Assembly (NCBI GenBank): GCA_013138735.1
Contig: WTCE01000117.1
Span: forward strand, 38,746-102,745
Reading direction: 5' to 3'
Origin: Crocinitomix sp.
GTDB taxonomy: Bacteria; Bacteroidota; Bacteroidia; Flavobacteriales_D; Crocinitomicaceae
DNA length: 64,000 nt
A model generated the notes under the pieces. It was not told where the DNA came from, did not search any database, and saw only the letters and a list, made by a program, of their open reading frames with translations. Each line of letters opens with the position of its first letter. Positions within the stretch are counted from its first letter, which is position 1. The translations under genes and the position numbers were made by a program. This document shows positions 50,369-59,604 of this stretch, in pieces.

Positions 50369-51964
50369 CTACCATTCCAATACCCAAGCCGAGCTAAACT
50401 CATCCGCTTTTTGTCGAAGCTCAGTCTTGCCTTGTTCGGCCAAATCTTTGTTTGTATAACAATCAATGGAGACATAATTGTATTGAGATCCAATTATAAT
50501 TTTTGCAGGATAACCTTGCTTTGCGAGTTCCGTTTTCTTTTTCTCGGCATTTTCTTTTTGAGAAAAAGCACCAATGATAATGTGAAAAGAACAAGACTCA
50601 TTGCTTTGAATTTCTGGTTCGGGGATTTGCCGCACAGGTCTTTCATTACGGTTTTGAACTCTTGCTGTGATGGGTGTGAAAACAACCTTCACAGGTTCTT
50701 CTGCCAGTAAATGGCTGTCTAGGATGACTGTGTCAATAGTAACTGGATCGATTATATTAGTATCAACAATAGCAGAGTCAGTACTTAAAACTGGACTAAA
50801 ATTTAGGGTTGGAAGTTCTAGACCGAAAAGAGTAGGAGGGTGGAGTGCTTTTTCCAATTTAAAATCTTTAAAGACTTCAATTTTCCCTGAATAGCAGGCC
50901 ACCCATATTTCAGAATCCGCCCAATTTCCGCAAATACCGATCGGTTTTGAGCTTGTTGGAATAACTGCTTCAATTAGCATAGAGTCGGTACTTATTTTGG
51001 TGAAAACATCCTCAAAATAATTAACCACATAAAGCGATTTTTCATCAGGAGAAAGTGTCATACTTCTTGGACCACCTTCCGTTTTACAATAGTTTTTGGT
51101 TTTACTAAAGCGGTTGTATTTTAAAATCTCATTGCTCGAATTTAACGATACGTATAAAGTTGAGTCATTATCAGCTAATAACACAGAACGCGGTGATCTC
51201 CCCACGTTGGTGACATAATCAACCGAATAATCTTCCAAATTTATCTCAGCAATTTTTGTTGAGCCCATTACTGTTACATAAGCAAATTTGCTATCCTGTG
51301 TAATTGCCACACCTCTAGGATGCGCACCAACTGTTACACGTTTTACCTCTTTTTCAGTTTCTAAATCAACGATAGACACATCAGAACTGACCCAATTGGA
51401 AACGATCAAGGTTTTTTCATCAGGTGAAATAGCCAAAAATTTGGGTACCGAACCTACCTCAATCACATTGGCAATCGTAAAGTTTTTGGTGTCAATTTTA
51501 TATAAAAAACTTGGATCATAGTCTTTCCCTATGCAAGCATCACAACCAGGATTCGTGAATTTTTCACCTGACATATTGTAATTGGAGATCCACAAAAATT
51601 TACCATCTTTTGTAAATGCTCCTTCAACAGGTGCCCCTCTTAACTTACCCGTGCCATAAGTGGTAATTCCATAAGAACTTAACTGAACGCCATCATTGAT
51701 TTTTGCTAATAACTCGCCTGTTTGATTGTATAGCGTAACCGTATGGCGATACATCATATTCTGAGCAGAAAACAAGCCGTTTCCGCTTGAAACAACTGAT
51801 TTTGGAGCAATACCGTCTTTAATTTCAGACTTTTTACGAATATGGGTTTCTGTTTGGCAAAAAATGGCGCTTGACCCCAATAACAAGGCGAATAGAAGAC
51901 CTGTGTTTAGAAGGTGTTTTGCTTTGCTGCAATTGTATTTATGTTTGCCAAATAGGGGAATCAT
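50369..51964 (-). CDS. Beta-propeller (YncE-like) protein with SPOR domain
   Basis: 531 residues from ATG at 51964 (MIPLFGKHKYN), with an N-terminal TM/signal (about 20-37, LLFALLLGSSAIF). A YVTN-type seven-blade propeller follows (about 50-350; repeats such as VPKFLAISPDEKTLIVSNW, AHPRGVAITQDSKFAYVTV, GRSPRSVLLADNDSTLYVSL). After a linker, residues about 455-530 are a SPOR domain (FHIIIGAFSQKENAEKKKTEL, YNYVSIDCYTN). SPOR binds peptidoglycan lacking stem peptides at division sites. The propeller-SPOR combination is unusual; the cargo is unknown. Confidence 0.85.
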   Translation of the reverse strand: MIPLFGKHKYNCSKAKHLLNTGLLFALLLGSSAIFCQTETHIRKKSEIKDGIAPKSVVSSGNGLFSAQNMMYRHTVTLYNQTGELLAKINDGVQLSSYGITTYGTGKLRGAPVEGAFTKDGKFLWISNYNMSGEKFTNPGCDACIGKDYDPSFLYKIDTKNFTIANVIEVGSVPKFLAISPDEKTLIVSNWVSSDVSIVDLETEKEVKRVTVGAHPRGVAITQDSKFAYVTVMGSTKIAEINLEDYSVDYVTNVGRSPRSVLLADNDSTLYVSLNSSNEILKYNRFSKTKNYCKTEGGPRSMTLSPDEKSLYVVNYFEDVFTKISTDSMLIEAVIPTSSKPIGICGNWADSEIWVACYSGKIEVFKDFKLEKALHPPTLFGLELPTLNFSPVLSTDSAIVDTNIIDPVTIDTVILDSHLLAEEPVKVVFTPITARVQNRNERPVRQIPEPEIQSNESCSFHIIIGAFSQKENAEKKKTELAKQGYPAKIIIGSQYNYVSIDCYTNKDLAEQGKTELRQKADEFSSAWVLEW

Positions 51965-52095
51965 GCAGGACAAAAATAGAACTTGGCGGTTAGGAATAGC
52001 CTAGTTTGCCTAAAAATCTGCACATTAACTTATTTTTCGTGGCTAAAAATAGGGGATTTGGCGGGATTATGAATTTAGTCACAATCGGATTGTTT

Positions 52096-52767
52096 TTACT
52101 TCGCGACGCGATCATAATGGATACTCAAACCAGCTTCAAATCTAAAAAATGTTGTGTATGATTCATATACAAGACCACTGGTTTGGTTAATGACACTTTC
52201 AGATTCTCCCTTGGATAAATATGGCGAAAAATTAGCACTGATAAAGGGTGCTAATTTTAGGCGCTCGCTTATTGTCATTAAATAACCAAGATTGAGGTTG
52301 ATTAAACCTCCAAATTGCCATGAATGAACCGGTGAACCATCACTCGTAAATGGTTCGCCATTTAATTGTTTTGTCAATGAACCAACTACGGCATAAACGC
52401 CTACCTCGCCAAATAATTTGCTAGACGGTTTGCGATAATTAAGCGCATAGCCCAAATCAAACATGTGATAATTGAATTTTATGGCTGCATTGGGGTTGCT
52501 TACACTGCTAGAAAAGTAGGTGTGCTTCGCGCTAAATCCCGATTTTAAATTCTCATTGCGCTTAAAATAAACGGTTACTGCGCTTATAAATCCGTGCTGA
52601 ATAAAAGGTTGTTTTTCAGTTAGATTTGGTCGACTAAAATTATAGGTTTGAATGGCTCTGTCCAATTGAAGTGAATAAAGGTGACTGTATCCCAAATCAA
52701 TTCGAACGGTTTGGCTTTTGGCTGTTCCAAAGGCAAGCATAAAAAGAATAAATAAGTTCGTTTTCAT
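52096..52767 (-). CDS. Outer-membrane beta-barrel hypothetical protein
   Basis: 223 residues with a signal peptide (about 1-18, ends GTAKSQ). The rest has barrel-like strands (TVRIDLGYSHLYSLQLDRAI, HTYFSSSVSNPNAAIKFNYHMF, LSIHYDRVAK end). It resembles the PorT/OmpW-size outer-membrane proteins common in Bacteroidota. It lies 5 bases after the amine oxidase stop on the same strand, so it shares an operon. Function unknown. Confidence 0.7.
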   Translation of the reverse strand: MKTNLFILFMLAFGTAKSQTVRIDLGYSHLYSLQLDRAIQTYNFSRPNLTEKQPFIQHGFISAVTVYFKRNENLKSGFSAKHTYFSSSVSNPNAAIKFNYHMFDLGYALNYRKPSSKLFGEVGVYAVVGSLTKQLNGEPFTSDGSPVHSWQFGGLINLNLGYLMTISERLKLAPFISANFSPYLSKGESESVINQTSGLVYESYTTFFRFEAGLSIHYDRVAK

Positions 52768-52772
52768 ATTTT

Positions 52773-54104
52773 TTATTCCGATTTAAGCAAATTAATCACC
52801 TCACGATAGCCAGTTTCTGCTGCACCATGAACGGTTTGATGATGCCCGTTAATATTCATAGCCTCTCCAGCGAAAAAAAGTTTATTATCGATTGATTCAG
52901 TCGCTATGCTCCGCGCATCACCAATGCCAATTGTGCTAAATGAATAGGCTCCTTTAATGTAAGGATGTGTGGTCCAATTTTCAACATGGGCATCCATAAA
53001 AGAAGCTGTCGCTTGATTGTCATACATGTTATCCAATTCGGACAATAAAGCGTTTGTAATCTCCAAATCGCTGCCAAGTGAAGTAAGGTACTCGGCTTGT
53101 TTTCCCATTACAAAAGCCAATAATATATTATCATTTCCCGTTTTACCCGTAATTTCATCAGCGTACGCGGCACATATTTCGCCTCCTCCTATATTCTCAT
53201 CATAAAATTTTGAACTGAACTTTAAGAAGACTTTCATACCTGCACCCATTCCAATCTTATTAAAGGCCTCTGTTTTAGCTGCTGGTAATGCAGGGACAAA
53301 TTCAATGTCTTCGTCTTGTAAAACTGTAATGGGTACAGTAATGATTATTTTATCTGCGTTGTAATTAATACTTGCGTTGTCGGTAACGGTTAATTGATCA
53401 CCTGAGTAGTCAATTTTACTAACGACGGTGTTTAAGTGAATGCGATCGGAGATTGTTGCAGTGATATTTTTATCGATTAAATCAAAGAATGTTTCTTGAA
53501 ATTTATAGTCAGTTTCACCCGAATTCCATTCTTCTTCCTCGGCTTTTGTCCATTTAGCAGAGATTTCAGATGAATCTGCTCCAAAATCGCCCGCAATTTG
53601 TTCGACTAAGAATTTGTATTCGGCACCAAAACCATTTTGTTCGGCGTATGCTAAAAAAGAAACATCTGGCAAATTATCTTGGTCCTCAAAATCCCAATTT
53701 AAGGGATTGGTAGCAACTAATCCACCATTAAACCAATAGCGCGCTTCAGAATTATCCACCGAAATTGCTGTACCAGAATTTTGAGCTAAGTCTCCTAAAA
53801 CAGAATTGCGGCCATGTAGCCATTGTGCTCCTAAATCAATTGGGAAATCAGCAAAGTCAGTGAGTTTTCCGAGTCTTCCGCCAGCCTTGTTCGAAGCTTC
53901 TAAAATTGTAAAATCAATGCCTAAAGATTTTAGAATAAATCCGGCATAAAGTCCCGCCGCCCCAGCGCCAATAATGATGACTTTACCCGAAAAATTGGAG
54001 TCAGGAAGTAAATCCTCTTTTCTGCAAGAACTCAATAATGCAGGTGTAATCATTAATCCTAAATAGGCAGTTATTGTGTTTTGAATAAATGTTTTTCTTT
54101 TCAT
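52773..54104 (-). CDS. Exported flavin amine oxidase
   Basis: 443 residues from Met at 54104 (MKRKTFIQNTITAYLG), with a basic start and a Cys at about 30 (PALLSSCRK) that makes a lipoprotein or Tat-like anchor. The FAD loop is VIIIGAGAAGLYAGFILKSLG, followed by DFTILEASNKAGGRLGK and the covalent/isoalloxazine-type end FFAGEAMNINGHHQTVHGAAETGYREV. This is the monoamine oxidase/protoporphyrinogen-like fold. It seems to act in the periplasm. It is a distant paralogue of the gene at 61349. Confidence 0.88.
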   Translation of the reverse strand: MKRKTFIQNTITAYLGLMITPALLSSCRKEDLLPDSNFSGKVIIIGAGAAGLYAGFILKSLGIDFTILEASNKAGGRLGKLTDFADFPIDLGAQWLHGRNSVLGDLAQNSGTAISVDNSEARYWFNGGLVATNPLNWDFEDQDNLPDVSFLAYAEQNGFGAEYKFLVEQIAGDFGADSSEISAKWTKAEEEEWNSGETDYKFQETFFDLIDKNITATISDRIHLNTVVSKIDYSGDQLTVTDNASINYNADKIIITVPITVLQDEDIEFVPALPAAKTEAFNKIGMGAGMKVFLKFSSKFYDENIGGGEICAAYADEITGKTGNDNILLAFVMGKQAEYLTSLGSDLEITNALLSELDNMYDNQATASFMDAHVENWTTHPYIKGAYSFSTIGIGDARSIATESIDNKLFFAGEAMNINGHHQTVHGAAETGYREVINLLKSE

Positions 54105-54140
54105 TAATTTGGGTCTTAAAAGCAATAACAAGTTAACATT

Positions 54141-54285
54141 TTTGAACGTGATTTGTTCAAATTTATATCGTTAATGGTAATTTTCGTTCTAGTGCTTTTT
54201 ATTCAATATTTTACTTTTGATAGTAACTCATCCAAGTGGTAACTATGTCTTTTGTTATTTTTCAGATTTATTCGAATAATTCGAA
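54141..54285. promoter_or_regulatory. Inverted repeats upstream of the amine oxidase
   Basis: Two palindromic sites in the 308-base gap before the amine oxidase: TTTGAAC/GTTCAAA (54141-54161, 7-bp arms, 7-base spacer) and TTCGAATAATTCGAA (54271-54285). The gap otherwise holds no gene. These could be binding sites for a repressor, or chance in AT-rich DNA. Confidence 0.3.
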
Positions 54286-54412
54286 CGGGTTATTATTCTT
54301 TTTTACTAAAAATTAGCTCTAGCGTGGCTTTGTGACTTGTGTATTTATATAATTTTTCATCTTTCAGTACCGAGGTTAAAAGTAGGTCACGAATAGCTTC
54401 GGAATCTTTTCC

Positions 54413-55186
54413 CTACTTGTCCATACATATCAAATGATTAAGCATTAGATCATAGTATTTATCGATAAATACGCCTTTATAACTTTGTAAGGAGTCGTTA
54501 TAAACAATCTGGAAGTCTTCAAAATAGAGATCAGTATAACGATAATAGTCTTGCCCGTTAATTTTAGGAAATTTATTAATGAAATCCATAGCTTTACCTG
54601 TATTTGCAGGTTTTGGAATATTCATAAACCCCCATATAGTCGAGCCACATATACTCATACATCTAAGAAAAAAGATTCCTTTTTCCGTATCGTTAGCAAG
54701 GTTGTATTCGTCTAAGTTAAAGTCATATTTGGATAGATTAAAGGGCTGGTTTTTATTTCCGTTTGCCGTAAAAAGGGTATTATAGTATTGGTCCACTAGC
54801 AATTCCCGTTGAATAGTTGACTTCAATAAGCTATCCACTAATTTTTCATTGGTTGGACCGTCTTCTTCTCTCATGTTTTGAGAAACTTCTCTGATTATAT
54901 AAACCGATTGCAATGTTTTATCATCTGGAAGTGTTAAGAATGATTTATTCAATATTTTACTTTTAACAGTAACGCATTCAAGTATAAATGGAATTGTGTT
55001 CTGAAGACTGTCGGAAGTGTTTTTCTCTTTTAGTTGTTTGATTGTTTTTTTAGTTGGTTCTGCAGTTCCAAACATACCGTTTTTGTAAACACGGGCAAGA
55101 TCAATGAGGCTTTCATTATAGCTGTTTTGAGCTTGAGCAGATAGGACTGTAAGAAAGCAGAGTAGTGAGAGAATTACTTTTTTCAT
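54413..55186 (-). CDS. Exported hypothetical protein
   Basis: 257 residues with a signal peptide (MKKVILSLLCFLTVLSAQA-Q). The mature part is hydrophilic and helical (IDLARVYKNGMFGTAEPTKKTI, FSTL-like FLTLPDDKTLQSVYIIREVSQNMR, FYEDFQIVYND). No family recognised. It starts a minus-strand accessory cluster of secreted and lipoprotein genes. Confidence 0.65.
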   Translation of the reverse strand: MKKVILSLLCFLTVLSAQAQNSYNESLIDLARVYKNGMFGTAEPTKKTIKQLKEKNTSDSLQNTIPFILECVTVKSKILNKSFLTLPDDKTLQSVYIIREVSQNMREEDGPTNEKLVDSLLKSTIQRELLVDQYYNTLFTANGNKNQPFNLSKYDFNLDEYNLANDTEKGIFFLRCMSICGSTIWGFMNIPKPANTGKAMDFINKFPKINGQDYYRYTDLYFEDFQIVYNDSLQSYKGVFIDKYYDLMLNHLICMDK

Positions 55187-55233
55187 AGTGTTGAGTTAGC
55201 GTTGTTTTGGTAAAGATAATAAAATGAAAATCA

Positions 55234-55689
55234 TCACCGTTTTTGATCAGAAAGCGCAAGTGTTTTCAATTTTTTAGACACATTTTTCGCATTCCAAAGG
55301 ATAATTAAAGCTACAATTATAGCTGTAATAGATACATACAAATAGGATCTTCCACCATAACGAAAATACGAGTATAAGATCCATTGAATATTCCATAAAA
55401 TGGGAAGCAAAGGAACTAAAAGAGCCGCCAAGCGCAAAAAATTATTTTTAGCAATAAACGGAATGAAGTTAAGCAAAACTACAGGGGTAAAACAAATGTA
55501 TAGCATCAAAGAGTAGCTTGTTTGGTATAATTCATAACTGGTATCTTCAGGATACGTCAAACAACCACCATTGACGAAGCCTGGCTCAATTAAATTCAAC
55601 GTCAAAATAGCCACAACAAAAAATACAATTATTGGAATAAGAGCGATTCTAAAAAATGAACGAATGATTATGCTGGTTTTGCTTTCCAA
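55234..55689 (-). CDS. Four-TM hypothetical membrane protein
   Basis: 151 residues with hydrophobic helices at about 10-30, 55-74, 84-108 and 115-136, and a short basic C-terminus (KKLKTLALSDQKR). The loop GFVNGGCLTYPEDTSYELY follows TM1. No family recognised; DUF-type integral membrane protein. Confidence 0.6.
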   Translation of the reverse strand: MESKTSIIIRSFFRIALIPIIVFFVVAILTLNLIEPGFVNGGCLTYPEDTSYELYQTSYSLMLYICFTPVVLLNFIPFIAKNNFLRLAALLVPLLPILWNIQWILYSYFRYGGRSYLYVSITAIIVALIILWNAKNVSKKLKTLALSDQKR

Positions 55690-55710
55690 GTTGCCTAGAG
55701 ATTCTTTTTA

Positions 55711-56148
55711 TTATCGAATCGTAAACCCAACAGGAGCTTTTAAGAGGCCATAGTCATACATATTAATGTAAATAGAAACGGTATCTTTTGTACCATCCCA
55801 AGTCACTCTGTAATTATCGAGTAGCGCCACTCCCATAAAACCATTTTCGCTCTCAACGGCACAACAGCTCCCGGCACGATAGTAGCTTATTTTTTCTCCG
55901 TTTGGTCCAGCTAGCGCGTTTAAAAATCGCTGTTCATTAAGCGGTCCTTCTTCTTTATCAACACCGCCTACTTCAATCGGGTTTGTTTGATCCAGTCCGT
56001 AGGTTGGGTCGGTTGAAATTTCTTTCAGTAAGAAGGTGCTATTGTCTCGGAGTTCAGTTTTTACAGCTGTTTTCTTATCTGTAACACCTTTCGTAGCTCC
56101 ACAGGAGATGATAATTAGTGTTAGTGATAAATAAATAATTTTTTTCAT
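55711..56148 (-). CDS. Lipoprotein of a GSCC-motif family (often misannotated as an aldolase)
   Basis: 145 residues with a lipobox (LIIISCGATK). The core TDPTYGLDQTNPIEVGG, GPLNEQRFLNALAGPNGE and YRAGSCCAVESENG is conserved across Bacteroidota and often carries a misleading 2-dehydro-3-deoxyphosphooctonate aldolase name, yet it has none of that enzyme's fold. Function is unknown. It is envelope-exposed on the outer or inner membrane. Confidence 0.75.
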   Translation of the reverse strand: MKKIIYLSLTLIIISCGATKGVTDKKTAVKTELRDNSTFLLKEISTDPTYGLDQTNPIEVGGVDKEEGPLNEQRFLNALAGPNGEKISYYRAGSCCAVESENGFMGVALLDNYRVTWDGTKDTVSIYINMYDYGLLKAPVGFTIR

Positions 56149-56240
56149 AGCGTTTTTTTATTTAACGGTTGGTAAAAGTTACAGTGATTGTCAAATCGGC
56201 GCATTTTTTCAAGAATGCTGGTAGATTTACTAATACTTCT

Positions 56241-57173
56241 CTAAAGTTTCTTCAATTTAGCATATTTCCTGATTATTCTATTTAGGGCTCTTTTAGGAAT
56301 ATTATGCGAAAAGTTTTTGTGATTTAAGGTTAAGATTATTTCATAATCAGTGGTAATTGATTTTAATTGATCGCGCATGGCTAAAAACTTGAAGTTATCT
56401 CGCCCTTTTTCTAGATATGAGAGGGTTTCAAAAAATGTTTTTTTATCGATTATTTCATTTTTATGTCCCAAATAGAGAACATTATCGCTTAATACATCTA
56501 CTAAATTACCGTGGTCGTAAATACTGTTAAATTTAATAATGGTATCATCATGATTCTTGTTATAGGTAAATAAAGATTGCATTCGCATTCCATGCGGTAT
56601 ATCGTCAATATACTCTGCTTGGAAGGTGGCATCACCATTCTTGAAATTGGTTGATGACCGAATTTGATGGTCATTTTCAAGATAAGTATACCAGAAAGTA
56701 ATCAATTCTTGATTTCTATCATAGAGGGAATAATAACTTGAATCACGTTGACTACCCTTATCCGAATAATAGACAAGATTTGTTGCTGAAACCTCTGGAT
56801 CAAATTTTTCTGTACCATGATCGTGCCATCTATGATAGGTTGTTGTTTTGCAGCGTATGCGCATACCGTCTTCGAACTCACTTAAAACTTCATCATAAAA
56901 GAAATAGGTTCCGCTATATTTTTCTTGATTGTTATAGGAATATACCGTTCCATTATAGCGCGAAGAATCGCTTGAATTATATATGGTGTAATTTGCACGC
57001 GAAAAGTTATAAATTGAGGAACCGCCAAATCCGAAAGTGGTACTCGGATTGTGTGGATAACCTTTAATAAATATAGCAGCGGGTAAATTTCCATGATATA
57101 TGGCAATTGAGTCCTTTTGAGCATCCGTTGAGAAGCTAAAAATTAAAAATGAAATGGATAGAAAATATTTCAT
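56241..57173 (-). CDS. Exported hypothetical protein with YwqK-like strands
   Basis: 310 residues from Met at 57173 (MKYFLSISFLIFSFSTDA-Q). The mature part has Tyr/Gly-rich beta segments (YNSSDSSRYNGTVYSYNNQEKY, DATFQAEYIDDIPHGMRMQ), suggestive of degenerate MORN/YwqK repeats, then helices at the C-terminus (YEIILTLNHKNFSHNIPKRAL). Family not firmly recognised. One of several such genes in this cluster. Confidence 0.62.
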   Translation of the reverse strand: MKYFLSISFLIFSFSTDAQKDSIAIYHGNLPAAIFIKGYPHNPSTTFGFGGSSIYNFSRANYTIYNSSDSSRYNGTVYSYNNQEKYSGTYFFYDEVLSEFEDGMRIRCKTTTYHRWHDHGTEKFDPEVSATNLVYYSDKGSQRDSSYYSLYDRNQELITFWYTYLENDHQIRSSTNFKNGDATFQAEYIDDIPHGMRMQSLFTYNKNHDDTIIKFNSIYDHGNLVDVLSDNVLYLGHKNEIIDKKTFFETLSYLEKGRDNFKFLAMRDQLKSITTDYEIILTLNHKNFSHNIPKRALNRIIRKYAKLKKL

Positions 57174-57224
57174 AAGTACACACCTCATATTTGTAAAGCA
57201 GATCTTAATGGAAGCTTAACAGGG

Positions 57225-57521
57225 TTAAAACTCACCAATTACAGTCAAATTCTTGCTTGAAATCGTACCTTCTTTATAGCAACCAAACCATTCAGCAGCA
57301 TTTGGAATATCGCCCATTTTTTTTTCAGAATTTTTTGCGTCTTCTTTCGAATTCCAATAAACAATATCTGTAAAACTACCGTCGTTATTGGTGTGGATTT
57401 CCCATTTAATAAAACCCGTTTGATTGCGCATCCAAGAGGTAACAATATCTTTTGCTATGGCTAACAATTGTTCTTTTGTGGTGTTTTCTGCTAATTCGTA
57501 GCTGATAATATCTTTATACAT
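57225..57521 (-). CDS. Antibiotic biosynthesis monooxygenase-like small protein
   Basis: 98 residues from Met at 57521 (MYKDIISYELAENTTKE); upstream codons in the same frame are not needed. The dimeric ferredoxin-like pattern of ABM/YdhR proteins shows in QLLAIAKDIVTSWMRNQTGFIKWEIHTNN and IVYWNSKEDAKNSEKKMG, with GCYKEG at the end. It is soluble, with no signal, unlike its neighbours. The specific substrate is unknown. Confidence 0.7.
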   Translation of the reverse strand: MYKDIISYELAENTTKEQLLAIAKDIVTSWMRNQTGFIKWEIHTNNDGSFTDIVYWNSKEDAKNSEKKMGDIPNAAEWFGCYKEGTISSKNLTVIGEF

Positions 57522-57591
57522 TGTTGTTCTTTTTAAGCTTTTTAAAGATAAAATAATTTCCGACAGATAAAATCTATTTATGAAAAATTTT

Positions 57592-58425
57592 TTATTTCCA
57601 TTTTTCACCATCCATACACCATAAACGCATAGAATCGTTCACAATATAATGCTCAAATTCAACTAGCCCATTATCGAAGTATAATAGTCGATAATTGATA
57701 TGTTTACCCTTGTCGAAAAACTGAATGTATTCAAAAGTTTCGGGATTGTACATCCGCTTTGATTCACCTTCTAATTTCCCCATTGCATAACTTTCAAAAA
57801 GTGCAGTGTCGCCATTAACGAATAGGCACAATATTTCTCCGGTATAAGGTTTGTTATTTTTGTGTAAGTCATTGTCAATATTGATTCCAGAAAATGCTAA
57901 TTGACCGTTTTCATGATAATAATAGTTCTCGCGTGACGATTCAATTATCACTTCTTTTTCACGCAACGCTCCACTCATGTAAAATCGAGCTGTGATCGTG
58001 TCTGTAGTAATCGTTTTGATATTTTCGTTTGTCAAAAAATATTCAAGCGTAGCGTTAGTCGCCTGATTTTTAATACGACGCAATTTCCCATTGCAGTAAT
58101 ATTTTTTTTCTATTCCTATTTTGACGCCATTTTTCCAATGAAAAATTTTATCGATATTACCATTATCATACTTCCACACATCAAGACCATCTTCCTTGCC
58201 GTTTTTTTTATGCCAGTGATGTTTTAAGGTTTGTGTATTTGGAAAATAATATTGACTAACGCGAGATGAGTCAGGTAGCTCGTAATTCACAAAGCAAAGC
58301 TTTCCACTGGAAGTAAATGTTGAATCTATGCTGTCAAAAATTATTCCTTGAGTTTTACTGTTTTGAGATTTCGAACATCCGATCAAAACGATTAAAACTG
58401 TAAGAAGAATTAAGTGATGTTTCAA
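57592..58425 (-). CDS. YwqK/MORN-type repeat lipoprotein
   Basis: 277 residues from a TTG start at 58425 (MKHHLILLTVLIVLIGCSKS), chosen because it gives a clean signal and lipobox (LIGCSK); the same frame continues upstream to an ATG inside the next gene. Repeats follow: KNGKEDGLDVWKYDNGN, YYCNGKLRRIK, YYHENGQLAFSG and YFDNGLVEFEH, the YwqK-like antitoxin/MORN pattern. Probably envelope-located and structural. Confidence 0.7.
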   Translation of the reverse strand: MKHHLILLTVLIVLIGCSKSQNSKTQGIIFDSIDSTFTSSGKLCFVNYELPDSSRVSQYYFPNTQTLKHHWHKKNGKEDGLDVWKYDNGNIDKIFHWKNGVKIGIEKKYYCNGKLRRIKNQATNATLEYFLTNENIKTITTDTITARFYMSGALREKEVIIESSRENYYYHENGQLAFSGINIDNDLHKNNKPYTGEILCLFVNGDTALFESYAMGKLEGESKRMYNPETFEYIQFFDKGKHINYRLLYFDNGLVEFEHYIVNDSMRLWCMDGEKWK

Positions 58426-58459
58426 CTTGAGGAACTTTAAAATAACTGTATAAATTTGC

Positions 58460-58915
58460 CTACCCAAAACTGATCTTACCCTTTTTAATTGTAAAACTAA
58501 AGAGCATTGAACTATCGACCTGATTGCCATTTAATTTACCTGCTTTCCATTCTCCTAATGAATTGAAAACGGCTTCAATTTGACGATCTAGTTCTGGAGT
58601 TTTCGTCTCATTATCCATTTTACATTGAATGACTTCTCCTTCGCAATTAATGATCAATCCAATCATTCCTTTGTCTTTATATTTTGGATTGTCTTTTAAA
58701 AATTGACATTCAGAATTGAGGCGTTTCAAAATTTCTTCTTTTGTAATTGGACACACAGCTTCCTCTTGTCCGTCTAAAGATGGGAATAATGCGTAAACTT
58801 CGTTTTTATCACAGATTCCTGGAATAGCTTCTTTCATCTCGAGTTTCGCAACAAATTGAGCAGATGCCGTCAATCCAGCAAATGCTATTAATAGGGTGAA
58901 GATTATTTTTTTCAT
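58460..58915 (-). CDS. Exported TonB-C-terminal-like protein
   Basis: 151 residues with a signal peptide (about 1-19, ends LTASAQ). The C-terminal half (KGMIGLIINCEGEVIQCKMDN, ELDRQIEAVFNSLGEWKAGKLNGNQVDSSMLFSFTIKKG) follows the TonB/TolA C-terminal fold in sequence order, without TM helix or Pro-rich region. It is therefore a secreted single-domain relative rather than an energy transducer. Function unknown. Confidence 0.68.
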   Translation of the reverse strand: MKKIIFTLLIAFAGLTASAQFVAKLEMKEAIPGICDKNEVYALFPSLDGQEEAVCPITKEEILKRLNSECQFLKDNPKYKDKGMIGLIINCEGEVIQCKMDNETKTPELDRQIEAVFNSLGEWKAGKLNGNQVDSSMLFSFTIKKGKISFG

Positions 58916-59009
58916 AGTATTAAGTTAAGGTTAATATTACATGTAATAATGCCGTTATTGGTATTCTAAGTTAACACATTTCTGAAATATAACATTTGAA
59001 ATATTTTGC

Positions 59010-59588
59010 TTAGAAATTGAGAAATCTGATATATAGGTTTAATCTCATATGAATAAGCCAATCGGATTCGGTAAAATTATAGGCCTCATAATCAGAACCT
59101 CTTTCATACCAAATGTCGCGGACACTTTTTACAATTCCTATATTGACATCAACTCCAAATTCAGACGGTCCTCCCATAATACCAATCGCAAATCCATAAT
59201 CAGCAAAATTAGATTCTTGCGTATTGACGGCATTGGAGACGTTATAATGAACAAAAGTATAAGGATCTTCAGACCAAATTTTTCTTTGCCCCATCTTTAC
59301 AAAAGCATTTGCATATGGATCAATTCCGTGTTTGGACGTCATATTTTTAAAAAGATAGTAGTGATAATCGAGGTTGATATATTGACGTATTGAAAAGGCA
59401 TCATAGCCGGTGGAGTATTCAATTCCATCCACAATTGAATCATTTTCATAACGCCATCTAAAAAAAACGTAGTCAATGCCAATTGAATGATGATTAAGCA
59501 AACGGAATTCTTTTAAGGATGGGGTTGATTCCTACAAATAAGAACTTAGGGGTAAAGAAAGTAGTAAGAAGAGAAGAATTCTGTTCAT
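59010..59588 (-). pseudogene. Barrel-like secreted protein with in-frame amber codon in the signal peptide
   Basis: ATG at 59588 starts MNRILLFLLLSLPLSSYL, a textbook signal peptide, then TAG (59532-59534) at codon 19. The same frame continues ESTPSLKEFRLLNHHSIGIDY and onward for about 170 residues of barrel-like sequence (YTFVHYNVSN, FADYGFAIGIMGGPSEFGVDVNIGIV) to a stop. A TTG start lies 11 codons after the TAG, but it would lack an export signal. This is a nonsense mutation, a sequencing error, or a recoded stop. Confidence 0.6.
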
Positions 59589-59604
59589 ATTTAATGGCAC
59601 GTAA

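Noticed and set aside
54271..54285. TTCGAATAATTCGAA as a definite operator.
   Set aside because: The palindrome is perfect but short, far (about 170 bases) from the amine oxidase start, and embedded in AT-rich DNA, so it is listed only as a weak regulatory candidate.
57592..58530. The longer reading of the YwqK lipoprotein beginning at the ATG at 58530.
   Set aside because: It adds 35 residues with no signal function, overlapping the neighbouring gene by 71 bases, and hides the clean lipoprotein signal that the TTG start provides.
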